Shown: positions 1 to 8,459 of the stretch, in pieces
Layout: the number at the start of each line of letters is the position of its first letter
Numbering within the stretch: the stretch's first letter is position 1
NCBI GenBank assembly: GCA_009746045.1
Contig: RPFO01000680.1
Coordinates: forward strand, 1-29,162
Origin: Mesostigma viride
Taxonomy: Eukaryota > Streptophyta > Mesostigmatophyceae > Mesostigmatales > Mesostigmataceae
Reading direction: 5' to 3'
DNA length: 29,162 bases
Notes under the pieces: model-generated
The model's input: the letters and a program-made list of their open reading frames with translations, nothing else
Told to the model about the DNA's origin: nothing
Databases searched by the model: none
Program-made: the position numbers and the translations under genes

Positions 1-203
1 ACTGCTGTTAGTACCGGTAGGGTTTGGTGACAGCAAAAACGTGCATGCAGCATGCGCCTTTCTCCCACACTTTCCGGAGCATTCACAGGTAGCACCCTTG
101 AGAAACTTAGGGTCATTGCCATTTGCTGAGGCTACAGTACATGGCACTCTGCGATACCAGCCTCACAGTTAGCATCGTCCAATGCATCGTCGGCAGTAGC
201 CAT
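1..203 (-). pseudogene. 5' fragment of an unrecognised cysteine-rich protein gene
   Basis: Read on the minus strand, an ATG at 203-201 opens a frame (MATADDALDDANCEAG) that stops at 134-132. Another minus frame then stays open to the window edge and encodes a cysteine-rich stretch, CECSGKCGRKAHAAC. The two halves look like one protein start broken by a frameshift near 140. The gene runs off the window. I do not recognise the family; clustered CxC and CxxxC spacing suggests a metal-binding segment, which is inference. The start choice rests only on the acidic N-terminus joining plausibly to the cysteine-rich part. It could be a chance open frame. Confidence 0.3.
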
Positions 204-335
204 GGGAGAAACCTCACGTAATTGTTACCGATCATACGCCATCCCCGGTTGATCAATGCGCTTTGCGACTTGCGGGCACAATTAAGGTTTTACGGGTGAA
301 CTCCCGCGCTCACAGCCTCCGTGAGCAAACCTGTG

Positions 336-462
336 TCATGTCCCACGTAGCTCCCACAAAAACCAGCATCTTCATTAAAACAATAAGTGGAAGCATACAT
401 GTGACACTAATTGACATGCCCGGAGGCACGCCGTTCAAGGCCCTTCATGAAGTACGTTGCCC
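336..462. repeat. Direct repeat S, copy 1 (127 bp)
   Basis: This segment is repeated with no difference seen at 916-1042. On the plus strand both copies hold ATG followed by a frame encoding SIFIKTISGS, which resembles the first beta hairpin of ubiquitin-like proteins. Copy 1 is not preceded by repeat R; copy 2 follows R directly. Both copies stop at the same base, after which the flanks differ. Confidence 0.9.
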
Positions 463-495
463 TAGAGGCAACCAAGACACGGGTGGGTGGGTGGG

Positions 496-918
496 GAGCA
501 AAGAAAGAGGCCGACAAAACCAGCCAGAGCGGCTTTTAGTCGCAAAACCTCCCTTATCCCTAGCTAACTGACGTCATTAAACCCTTATGTTTAGTGGATG
601 CTAGTAAGACGCTAACCGTACAGACCGGGGGTAGAATATCCCGAATCTGCACGGCTAGTATTAAATAATGCGTAGGTTGTTCTTTTCAGGGGCACTGCAC
701 CTCACGCCCCGTTCCGCCCGGGTATAATCAACCCAAGCGCGGAACGCACATTTTATTTAATTCATTTTTCAACCATGCACTATATTGCATCTACTAATCA
801 CAAAAGCTCTAGCCAAACAGCTACGAGTAAACACTACGACCTATAAGCCGCTCATCCAGTGGCCTCTTGTTCCCGCATTCACGTATAGAAGAAACTCCGT
901 TCAAAGAACCCCGATTCA
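496..918. repeat. Direct repeat R, copy 1 (423 bp)
   Basis: A 423-bp block repeated at 1880-2302 with three substitutions seen (about 99.3 percent identity) and no indels, so the duplication is recent or gene-converted. It contains the motif gggtataatcaaccc near 719-733, a possible promoter-like sequence, and ends directly at repeat S copy 2. It was considered as an LTR, but its ends do not follow TG...CA and no target-site duplication is visible. Confidence 0.9.
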
Positions 919-1042
919 TGTCCCACGTAGCTCCCACAAAAACCAGCATCTTCATTAAAACAATAAGTGGAAGCATACATGTGACACTAATTGACATGCC
1001 CGGAGGCACGCCGTTCAAGGCCCTTCATGAAGTACGTTGCCC
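916..1042. repeat. Direct repeat S, copy 2 (127 bp)
   Basis: Second copy of the 127-bp S block at 336-462. Here it sits at the end of repeat R copy 1, overlapping it by about 3 bp, and its ATG at 918-920 is therefore preceded by R sequence. The encoded peptide has the pattern IF-hydrophobic-KT..G...VTL...P..T, similar to the ubiquitin N-terminus. The frame continues into unrelated sequence after 1042 and stops at 1068-1070, so no complete domain is present. Confidence 0.88.
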
Positions 1043-1879
1043 AATCACCCCCGCCCTGGCTTTCCCTTGAAGCCGCACTCCACCTTGCTCGTTGTCACAA
1101 GTGACCGCCCTGCCGCAAAACGGGAGCCCCCCCACATCGGGAGGCGTGTGCCCGGCGGCTGTGGATGCATGGCCAGGCCCAAAAAGGCCCAGCGCATTTG
1201 CACTGCGATTGCGCACGGCCAGCCTATCATGACCCCTCTCGGGGCCCCGAGTCGGTACCGCTATGGCCGTCTCCCCATAGACCCGGGGTGCTTCGAGAAA
1301 AAACGTGGACCTAGCCCAGGCCCCGCCAGCCCGGATGCCCGAGGCCACAGCCCCAGGCACCTGGCTGAACGAGAGTCCGTTCAGCCAAGACCGCATTCCC
1401 CCCCGAGGTTTCTATGCGTGGGGAAAAAATTTCTAGCTTAGGCGCTTTTCCCATCGCCGTCCCCAGCCCCAACCACCCCCCCCTCGGCGGAAGGCAATTG
1501 CAAAGTTTGCTGGCCAGCAGCAATTTCCGAAGAAAAAGCCGCAGGCCGCGGACCGAGACACGGGTCGCCAGTGCCAGCCATCCGGCTCCAACCCGGGGTG
1601 CAAGCATCCCCAGGTACGGAGCACCAGCTCGCGCACTGGGCCGACCAAGCGACAGTTGAGCACCTGTCACGGCATCCGGCCCACCAAAGACCCCAAGCTG
1701 GGGAAAAGGTGCGGACCGGAGGTAATCATTTTCTTTTCTTTTAGTTAACCGAGCGAGGAACTACGCCTGGCCGGTTAACAACTGGAAGTCTCACCACTGG
1801 CCAAGTGGCCAGTGCAACCAGTGCTTTTGGGATTTTGCTCCGCAGCACCCATAGCTGCGGCTGCCGCCGCAACGACAAC
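1043..1879. other. GC-rich spacer between the R repeats, no gene recognised
   Basis: 837 bp of GC-rich sequence. Several overlapping open frames exist on both strands, which is expected at this base composition; none resembles a known domain. Local structure includes a short hairpin with 8-base arms ggctgaac and gttcagcc near 1361-1385, the palindrome ctggcc-aag-tggccag near 1797, and a pyrimidine tract ending in AG near 1727-1743 that resembles a 3' splice site. I see nothing else in it. Confidence 0.5.
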
Positions 1880-2302
1880 GAGCAAAGAAAGAGGCCGACA
1901 AAACCAGCCAGAGCGGCTTTTAGTCGCAAAACCTCCCTTATCCCTAGCTAACTGACGTCATTAAACCCTTATGTTTAGTGGATGCTAGTAAGACGCTAAC
2001 CGTACAGACCGGGGGTAGAATATCCCGAATCTGCACGGCTAGTATTAAATAATGCGTAGGTTGTTCTTTTCATGGGCACTGCACCTCACGCCCCGTTCCG
2101 CCCGGGTATAATCAACCCAAGCGCGGAACGCACATTTTATTTAATTCATTTTTCAACCATGCACTATATTGCATCTACTAATCACAAAAGCTCTAGCCAA
2201 ACAGCTACGAGTAAACACTACGACCTTTAAGCCGCTCATCCAGCGGCCTCTTGTTCCCGCATTCACGTATAGAAGAAACTCCGTTCAAAGAACCCCGATT
2301 CA
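1880..2302. repeat. Direct repeat R, copy 2 (423 bp)
   Basis: Second copy of the R block (see 496-918). Three substitutions separate the copies, at offsets corresponding to 2073, 2227 and 2245. Unlike copy 1 it is not followed by repeat S: the foldback element at 2300-2713 begins at its last bases, so the foldback element may have inserted at, or deleted from, this point. Confidence 0.9.
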
Positions 2303-2713
2303 ATTGCCAACCGAGATGTCAAGTTGTCAAACGAGATGTCAAGTTGACAACCGAAGTGCCTCCTGAACTGTCAACTAAAAGTCTAAAGCCGCAATCGACA
2401 GTACTACAAGTTGACAGTTCAGAAGGTAGGTCGGTTTTGCGCAATTGCCTACCTTCTGAACTGTCAACTAAAAGTCTAAAGCAGCAATCGACAGTACTAC
2501 AAGTTGACAGTTCAGAAGGTAGGTCGGTTTTGCGCAATTGCCTACCTTCTGAACTGTCAACTAAAAGTCTAAAGCCGCAATCGACAGTACTACAAGTTGA
2601 CAGTTCAGAAGGTAGGTCGGTTTTGCGCAATTGCCTAGTTGACAGTTCAGGAGGCACTTCGGTTGTCAACTTGACATCTCGTTTGACAACTTGACATCTC
2701 GGTTGGCAATTGA
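2300..2713. mobile_element. Foldback element with perfect 78-bp terminal inverted repeats
   Basis: Bases 2300-2377 are the exact reverse complement of 2636-2713 (78 bp). The ends read TCAATTGCC at the left and GGCAATTGA at the right. Each arm holds the internal repeat GAGATGTCAAGTTG twice. The centre is a tandem array of 93-bp units. No coding capacity is plausible; open frames here are by-products of the repeats. No target-site duplication was found. This is the structure of a foldback or non-autonomous DNA transposon; the family is not identified. Confidence 0.85.
2378..2635. repeat. 93-bp tandem units, each forming a hairpin
   Basis: About 2.8 units of 93 bp. Two units contain a perfect 21-bp stem with a 17-nt loop, at 2410-2468 and 2503-2561; the third, beginning at 2596, loses its right arm where the outer inverted repeat starts. 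The arm begins GTTGACAGTTCAGAAGG. Because arm and complement alternate, each unit can pair with either neighbour. The only difference seen between units is one base (gccgcaatcg versus gcagcaatcg). Confidence 0.88.
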
Positions 2714-3068
2714 CCATCTCGTAATTTGGTGCCTGCAAGTCGGTGAACAACCTGTCAGCTCGCCGACCAACTCGACTTCCCGCCTAACTCAGGTGCTTCC
2801 CCGCGTATTATGCATGACACTTCACTGCCAGGTTGGCTTGTCCCACGCCAACCTGCGTACTTCCGCGGCAACTGCATTTTGCCACTGTCGACTAACTGCT
2901 TGTGAATGTGTTACGAGGTAGTAATGCATTACGAGGATGAACTGATGTAAATGTGTGGAAATTAGGTCAGTCTTCTGTAGGAGTTGTGCATTGACTACTA
3001 GTTTCTCTATCAGTCTGTCATGTGGACAGGTCCACGTTCAGTTGACAGCTGCGCACCATGCGTTGAAA
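2714..3068. other. Intergenic stretch, nothing recognised
   Basis: 355 bp between the foldback element and the first ATG of the transposase-like gene. It should contain the promoter of that gene if it was ever active, but I cannot point to a TATA box or other motif. An open frame entering from about 2955 begins with GTG and is not a credible start for a eukaryotic gene. Confidence 0.4.
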
Positions 3069-3360
3069 ATGGCGTCTTCTTGTTCGAGGTCAGCCACCCC
3101 CGGCGGCAGGACAGCAGCCTTTGTCGACAGGGATGGTAGCGTGTGCGTCACCAATGTTGGCTCCCTCGGCACGGATTCTAACCAGCCGGGGGCAGCTGGC
3201 TGCCTTGGTAGCGAACGCAGGCAAGCAGGGAGAAAGAGCATCGCCACGGTGCGGTCGGAGAAACTGGTGGACAGCGTCATCGTCGCTGACATGAGCCTTA
3301 TTCGCACATGCTGCCAAAAGGATTGCATGGAACCAGTCGGCACCTCAGTCCGGGATTTCC
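3069..3360 (+). pseudogene. N-terminal part of the DUF7869-like protein gene
   Basis: From ATG 3069 (MASSCSRSATPGG) frame 3 stays open to 3560. Its last useful part encodes SLIRTCCQKDCMEPVG. A double-cysteine motif of the form CC..xxC followed by an arginine-rich helix is, from memory, typical of the N-terminus of DUF7869 proteins. The helix that should follow (AAREKYLGLQKQEERSQF) is in frame 1 from about 3361, so the reading frame changes near 3360, either through an indel or an unseen intron. GC-rich, C/G-ending codons match the next segment. Confidence 0.5.
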
Positions 3361-5049
3361 GAGTCTGGTGTGCATGCAGCCAGAGAAAAGTACCTTGGCT
3401 TGCAAAAGCAGGAGGAGCGCAGCCAATTCGTGGTCAGTCTGCTGCAGAAGCACGGACTTCAGAACATCGTCGTCGAGCCGCCGGGAGGCACGCATCCGAT
3501 TTATTGGAAGTACGATGTGAAGGGCCAGATGTCCCTGCCTGTGAGCATGCCAAATGGTGACAAGGCCGAGATTGTCGCCTGCCACAAGGTTATCCAGGCT
3601 GTCCTGTGCATCTCGGCACCTGTGTGGCACAGTCTCTTGAAGGCGGCGGTGCATGCAGAGTCTGTGCACGAGTCGGGCGAGTTCGCCTACGATGATATCA
3701 CCCTCGACGAGCTAGGCTTGACCTCTGAACAGCTGCAGCAGGCAGACAAGGCGGCGCGGATCACCGGTCGCAGTGAGGTGAGGGAGGTGACTGCCAATTG
3801 GATCATTGCGTACGCGCAGAGCAAGGGCGACTACAACCCAGCGAGCGGTGAGAATGTGGTGCAGCTGGACCTCGACTGTCTGAAGCTGATCTGGGAGCAG
3901 GACTACTGCGAGGATGTGCGTAGCATGGTGGGCGACCACCTGAACTACAAGGCCTTTCGTGAGGTGTGGCTCAAGGTGGCAGAGGGCAACTACCACCCTG
4001 GCTCCCCCAAGATTGTCTTCAGGATTTTCAAGCGCAATGCCGGCATCTGCAACGACTGCGCCAACCTCAGGGAGATGCGGAGGGGCATCGGGCAGCGGCA
4101 GGACCTGCGCGCCACGTACGAGAAAGCGTGGGCCCTGCACAACGCAAGCCACCGAGATGAGAGGCGATACTTCTACGAGCGCAGGCACGAGTTCATGCTC
4201 GCGCTGTGTCTCTGGGCGTTCCTGCAGATCGTCATCGACAAGATGGACAAGCAGAAGAGCCGCGTGCCTTTCCTCTCCAACGGCTCCGATGTGTGGAAGC
4301 AAGTGGCTGACGGCGTGTTCCCGTTTTCCTGGTACGCGTGCGTGGTGCATGGCTGGAAGGCCCTCTTTTACTGTGGCCTGCCCTACTTGTTGACCAAGGG
4401 GCAGACGGGCTCCCTTACTGTCACCATGCTGATGGATGCTCTCTCGCTGGTGTGCAAGGCTGAGCCATGGGCGAAGGACGGGAGGCCAATGCCACCTGAC
4501 CTCCATGTGCAGGTTGACGGGGGGAGCGAAAACCGAAACAACACGGTGCTGTGTTGGGCCGGGATGCTGGTGGCCACCGGCATGTTCAAGAACGTCTTCC
4601 TGCACCGCCTGCTGAGGGGCCACTCGCACTGTGACCCAGACCAGATGTTCGGTATCGGTGTGGGTTACATGAAGGACGGACGCTCCGGCTTGGAGTGCAC
4701 ACCCTATGCGACGCTAGAGGCGTTTATCGGGGGCTGGAAGGATGCCTTCAAGAACTCAGATGCCGACCCGACCAAGATGCGTCACGTGCCGGACGGGACG
4801 ATGGTGCGGATGCTGGCTCAAGCCTACAACGTGGCCGCCTGGATCGCAAAGCATAAGGACAAGGACTTGGCTGGGTGGGCCAACAGCGCCGATTTTTGCC
4901 AAGACATCGGGCCCGACAGCATTCCCTACAAGGGGCCATCGTCAGCTAAGCCGCACCACACCCATTTTCGCAAGGCCGAGGATGGCCGGGCATATTTCGG
5001 GTGGCAGCTTCTCCGCCGCGGCACCTGGTTCCCGGTGCATGGGCTTTAA
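3295..5049 (+). CDS. DUF7869-like protein core (probable RNase-H-fold transposase)
   Basis: Frame 1 is open from 3295 to the TAA at 5047-5049. There is no ATG before 3529, which supports an upstream start in another frame. Numbering residues from the GTG at 3370: a CxxC pair (C227, C230); IVIDKMDKQK around D290/D293; the hydrophobic stretch GWKALFYCGLPYLL; QVDGGSENRN with D383; and GHSHCDPDQMF with H418, D422 and D424. This spacing of an Asp, an Asp followed by SENxN, and a GHxHxDxDQxF motif is what I remember for DUF7869, a family common in mobile elements and expected to have an RNase-H-like fold. Catalysis is inferred from these acidic residues only. C-terminal coding continues beyond the stop in other frames. 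Confidence 0.65.
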   Translation, partial: ALFAHAAKRIAWNQSAPQSGISESGVHAAREKYLGLQKQEERSQFVVSLLQKHGLQNIVVEPPGGTHPIYWKYDVKGQMSLPVSMPNGDKAEIVACHKVIQAVLCISAPVWHSLLKAAVHAESVHESGEFAYDDITLDELGLTSEQLQQADKAARITGRSEVREVTANWIIAYAQSKGDYNPASGENVVQLDLDCLKLIWEQDYCEDVRSMVGDHLNYKAFREVWLKVAEGNYHPGSPKIVFRIFKRNAGICNDCANLREMRRGIGQRQDLRATYEKAWALHNASHRDERRYFYERRHEFMLALCLWAFLQIVIDKMDKQKSRVPFLSNGSDVWKQVADGVFPFSWYACVVHGWKALFYCGLPYLLTKGQTGSLTVTMLMDALSLVCKAEPWAKDGRPMPPDLHVQVDGGSENRNNTVLCWAGMLVATGMFKNVFLHRLLRGHSHCDPDQMFGIGVGYMKDGRSGLECTPYATLEAFIGGWKDAFKNSDADPTKMRHVPDGTMVRMLAQAYNVAAWIAKHKDKDLAGWANSADFCQDIGPDSIPYKGPSSAKPHHTHFRKAEDGRAYFGWQLLRRGTWFPVHGL

Positions 5050-6613
5050 GGAAGGACAGCCCATGTACACCGAGGACGGGTCGAGGTTTACTATGGGTGC
5101 CGGGTGTTTGCTCCAGGCACGCCGATGGAAGACCTGGAGACGCCGCCGCCCTGGTGTCCGTTCGACGCGGACTGGTTCAAGAATGAGCTCCCGCGCATCA
5201 AGCGAGTGATTGCGGGCATCCCTGGCAACCCGAACCTGCGGCGCTATTTCTCGAGCTGCATGCCTGAGCTCCTGTCGTGGGGCGACTGGCTGCATGGACA
5301 AGCTCCCAAGGCAGCCCGGCGCAGTCCCAGTGGAGTGGGAAATCGAGCCGTGGCTGACACCCGCCATGGTACGTGCCATTCGCGGCCGTGCACCGGCAGC
5401 GCCTACTCCCGAGCTGACGCGGGACGAACGTCTGGTGGAGCTGGCCACAGATGCGGCTCGCATCGCGCAGCCCCTGGTCGAGCCGGTCCGCCACGCCGGC
5501 TTCACGCAGCTAGGCTGCATGGGAGCGGGCGAATCACCGCATCGAGCTCAGTGCAGGTCGCGTCACGCACCGCCTGCGATGCGTTGAAAGCAGGTGACAG
5601 TGTTTTGGCAGTCTTGCCGGAGCACGTGGCGTCAAGCCCCACGTGGACGCCAGTGGTCTACGCCACCGTGGCGTCCGTGGTGCCACCTCAGGTAGGCACG
5701 GAGGGGCATGCAGCGCTACGAGCTGGAATGCTTCCGCGCACCGTCTTACTTTGGGAAGTGGCAGCGCTGGAGCCCTCACTCGGCCATTTGTCCACCGCCG
5801 AGAGGGGTGCCGAAGCACACTTTTCAGGTGGCACCCTCGTCCATCCTCTTGTCCACGTGGAACAAGGGGAAGAAGAAGTATGCCGTTTCACTCAGCAAGG
5901 ACGGCGTGCTGCTGAAAAACACAAGGGACGCCATCGCCAACACGCCCGCGCTAGTCACGGCGATGAAATGGGATGGCTACGTCTCCCAGCAGGCGACTGA
6001 GGACTCCGCAAGCCGCGCGTTCCAGGATCTCGTGGCTGGCGGGATTCCGGTGGGCACGCGCGTGTGCGCCATGTTTCAGGCAAGGCGGGAGCACGGCAGG
6101 GTGGCGGCGGTGGATGCCGCTCGTCAAATGGCCCTCATCCGCTGGCAAGATGACCCGACTCATGCATGGGAGGAGGAATCATATTGGCATCAATGCTCAT
6201 ACCTGAACCTGCAGTCCCTTTTGTGTTCGTGCCCTGGGATCGTTATCCCACAGCTTGAGGAGGGCATTCTTGCAGCGGGGGACCTGAAGCTGCAGGGCTC
6301 GGCTGGGCAGACTGCAGGGGCTGAGCCTGACGTGGCCGAGGAGGATGCATCCGCACATGCGGAGCCTTCTACGCGAGGCGGTAGGGGCGTGCAGACTCGT
6401 GGGAGGCGCGGGCAGCCGCCAGCGCACCCGGCAGCTGGCACAAGTCGTGCGGCACCCCTCGGAGGAGGGAGGAAGCAGTTGAGGCGGGCGGCAACTGCCA
6501 CGCGTCACTCCTACAATGCTGCAGATTTGGAGGACAGTGACTTGGGCGAGGAGGATGTGGAGGAGGCCAGCCAGCCCAGCGACGAGGAGAACGACAGCAT
6601 GGATGATGACTGA
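5039..6613 (+). pseudogene. C-terminal part of the DUF7869-like gene, split over frames
   Basis: Protein-like segments follow each other in alternating frames: frame 2 from 5039 (GFKEGQPMYTEDGSR), frame 1 from about 5090 (VFAPGTPMEDLETPPPW), frame 2 from about 5298 (PVEWEIEPWLTPAMVRA) to a stop at 5587, frame 1 about 5540-5700 (GDSVLAVLPEHVASS), then frame 2 from 5708 (RAPSYFGKWQRW) to TGA 6611-6613. Two parts look like small SH3/Tudor-like barrels (GDSVLAVLPEH and GTRVCAMFQARREHG), which is inference. The end is acidic low complexity (DLEDSDLGEEDVEE). Four or more frame changes mark a decayed copy, or several sequencing indels; introns cannot be excluded. Confidence 0.5.
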
Positions 6614-6866
6614 ATACATTGTCTTGCCTTGTGTGGCACGGGTGGTGTGGGCGGCATGGGCCAGCCGGGAGTGTAGGGTGGTCGAGATGCTTAATTGCAT
6701 GGCGTGTATTATGCTTGGTGTGTGGCATGCCGTGACATGACGGGATGACATTACGGCATGGGTGGGCTGCTCGGTGGCCATTGTGGTCTGTCTTACAATA
6801 GCACTAGTGGCACCCGCTGGCTTCGCCCAGCCCAAAACAGGGTCCCTTTTTTTGGCAGTACTTCGC
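6614..6866. other. Short downstream region, nothing recognised
   Basis: About 250 bp following the acidic C-terminus of the transposase-like gene. TG-rich at first, then a run of seven or more T before the satellite. No polyadenylation signal of the AATAAA type was seen, and no coding pattern. Confidence 0.4.
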
Positions 6867-7110
6867 CCCGCTGCCCGCTGCCCGCAGCCCGCAGCCCGCA
6901 GCCCGCTGCCCGCTGCGCGCTGCCCGCTGCATGCCCGCTGCCCGCTGCCCGCTGCCCGCTGCGCGCTGCCCGCTGCCCGCTGCCCGCTGCCCGCTGCGCG
7001 CTGCCCGCTGCCCGCTGCCCGCTGCCCGCTGCCCGCTGCCCGCTGCTCGCTGCCCGCTGCCCGCTGCCCGCTGCCCGCTGCCCGCAGCCCGCAGCCCGCT
7101 GCCCGCTGCC
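6867..7110. repeat. Heptamer satellite CCCGCTG, about 34 copies
   Basis: A nearly uninterrupted array of the 7-mer CCCGCTG with variants CCCGCAG, CGCGCTG and CTCGCTG. A short interruption, catg, occurs near 6931. The 7-bp period makes all six frames open and gives the repeating peptide PAARCPL; these open frames are by-products of the repeat. The array is very GC-rich and could form G-rich secondary structure on the other strand. Confidence 0.95.
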
Positions 7111-7672
7111 AAGATGACCATATTTAATGCTGGTGAATGCAATTGGTGGTCACCTTCCGCGGAGCCGCGATCTTGCTATCAGGCTACTATGGCACTAGTT
7201 AACAATTATGATAGCAAGCACGCAATTGAAGCCAGCCTGTCAATGAAGTGTTACTGTTCCACATGTTGATCATCAAGACGCCTCATACCTGTGCCATGGT
7301 GTCAGTTACATGATTGCTTTTATACCATATTGGAGTCATGAATAGTGCATTACATAAGAACTGGCTCCAAGTGCGGCACTGGTCCTCAAATCAAGCATTA
7401 TTTGAGCAGCAAATCAGAAGTTGCAGCTCGCCCACATTTGACGCTACCCGAGCCGAGATGTAAAACCTGGACGGTAAGTGTATGTGGTGTTGAATGGGGC
7501 AATCCATGTGTGGTAAGCATGGGGAACAATCACACATTAATCCCTTGTTCCTTCTCACATAGTTAGCGTAACAGTTTATGACGAAACAACAAGAAATAAA
7601 GCAGAAATAAAGATTCAAGGGTTTATTAAAAATATGAACCCTGGATTTTAACATACTAAAAAAAACCAGCCC
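7111..7672. other. AT-richer spacer, no gene recognised
   Basis: 562 bp with a clear drop in GC after the satellite. Contains two AATAAA motifs near 7594-7610, which could be polyadenylation signals of a plus-strand transcript, but no coding frame precedes them convincingly. Nothing else seen. Confidence 0.4.
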
Positions 7673-7714
7673 TTGCCTCAGGCGGCAAAAGGTTCCGGCA
7701 CTATTTAACCTAAC

Positions 7715-7848
7715 TAAAACCTGGCCTCGTGGAGGGGGGACGAAGAGCCCGAGACATCCGCCTAGGCCGCTGAGCACGCACCACTAAATGCGCCGGAGCT
7801 GCCTCAGTGAGGATTTGAACCCCTGACCTCCAAGGTGCACAGGTTTTA
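7715..7848 (-). repeat. Module B, minus-strand copy, with B box
   Basis: Exact inverse of 8121-8254. Read on the minus strand it contains GGTTCAAATCC, matching the RNA polymerase III B-box consensus GGTTCRANNCC. Its ends read taaaacct and aggtttta, a short inverted repeat. See the plus-strand copy for the tRNA-like pairing. Confidence 0.8.
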
Positions 7849-8120
7849 GTTAGGTTAAATAGTGCCGGAACCTTTTGCCGCCTGAGGCAAATCGGTCCGT
7901 CACACTATTTTGCCCGGAATAACCACTTCCGAGCACCCAAGTTAATTCGGCCAGGCAAATCGGTCCGTCACACTATTTTGCCCGGAATAACCACTTCCGA
8001 GCACCCAAGTTAATTCGGCCGAATTAACTTGGGTGCTCGGAAGTGGTTATTCCGGGCAAAATAGTGTGACGGACCGATTTGCCTCAGGCGGCAAAAGGTT
8101 CCGGCACTATTTAACCTAAC

Positions 8121-8254
8121 TAAAACCTGTGCACCTTGGAGGTCAGGGGTTCAAATCCTCACTGAGGCAGCTCCGGCGCATTTAGTGGTGCGTGCTCAGC
8201 GGCCTAGGCGGATGTCTCGGGCTCTTCGTCCCCCCTCCACGAGGCCAGGTTTTA
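8121..8254 (+). repeat. Module B, plus-strand copy, with tRNA-like B box
   Basis: GGTTCAAATCC at 8148-8158 fits the internal B box of tRNA genes, set in a T-arm-like context (AGGGG, TTCAAAT, CCTCA). The seven bases after it, CTGAGGC, can pair with GCCTCAG at 8081-8087 in module A, mimicking a tRNA acceptor stem. The spacing is about 89 nt instead of the usual 73, and I could not find an anticodon arm or a convincing A box. It therefore looks like a tRNA-derived SINE-type promoter relic, not a working tRNA gene. Confidence 0.5.
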
Positions 8255-8459
8255 GTTAGGTTAAATAGTGCCGGAACCTTTTGCCGCCTGAGGCAAATCG
8301 GTCCGTCACACTATTTTGCCCGGAATAACCACTTCCGAGCACCCAAGTTAATTCGGCCGAATTAACTTGGGTGCTCGGAAGTGGTTATTCCGGGCAAAAT
8401 AGTGTGACGGACCGATTTGCCTCAGGCGGCAAAAGGTTCCGGCACTATTTAACCTAACT

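Larger units (their letters stand above)
7673..8459. mobile_element. Nested palindrome cluster with tRNA-like unit (foldback/SINE-like)
   Basis: A module A of about 103 bp and a module B of 134 bp are arranged as partial A, B inverted, A inverted, a 66-bp partial copy, A, B, A inverted, A. Bases 7673-7952 are the exact inverse of 8017-8296 (280-bp arms). Bases 8254-8459 form one 206-bp perfect palindrome centred at 8356/8357, and 7953-8084 a 132-bp one centred at 8018/8019. Both centres read TTAATTCGGCCGAATTAA. No mismatch was found between arms, so the structure is young or actively homogenised. No protein is encoded. Confidence 0.9.

Noticed and set aside
1025-1670. Long minus- and plus-strand frames of 120-134 residues in the R spacer
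   Set aside because: All frames are open because of high GC; the peptides have no recognisable domain or consistent composition.
496-2302. Repeats R as LTRs of a short non-autonomous retroelement
   Set aside because: Ends are not TG...CA, no primer site or polypurine tract adjoins them, and the flanks show no target-site duplication. Kept only as direct repeats.
2376-2636. CRISPR-like array of 93-bp units
   Set aside because: Units are contiguous and whole-unit identical, without unique spacers; the internal palindromes are part of a foldback element. The 23-bp repeat at 24441 also lacks spacers.
2251-2750. Open frames on both strands with repeated QVDSSEGRSVL-type peptides
   Set aside because: They follow exactly the 93-bp units and inverted arms of the foldback element and show mirror peptides on the opposite strand.
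3712-4629. 305-residue minus-strand frame opposite the DUF7869-like core
   Set aside because: Shadow of the GC-rich sense gene; the sense frame carries the conserved motifs.
6758-7269. Several overlapping open frames with a PAARCPL repeat peptide
   Set aside because: They are the by-product of a 7-bp tandem repeat, which removes stops from every frame on both strands.
8081-8170. A tRNA gene in module B
   Set aside because: Only the T arm/B box and a possible acceptor pairing are present; spacing is about 89 nt, and no anticodon arm or A box was found.
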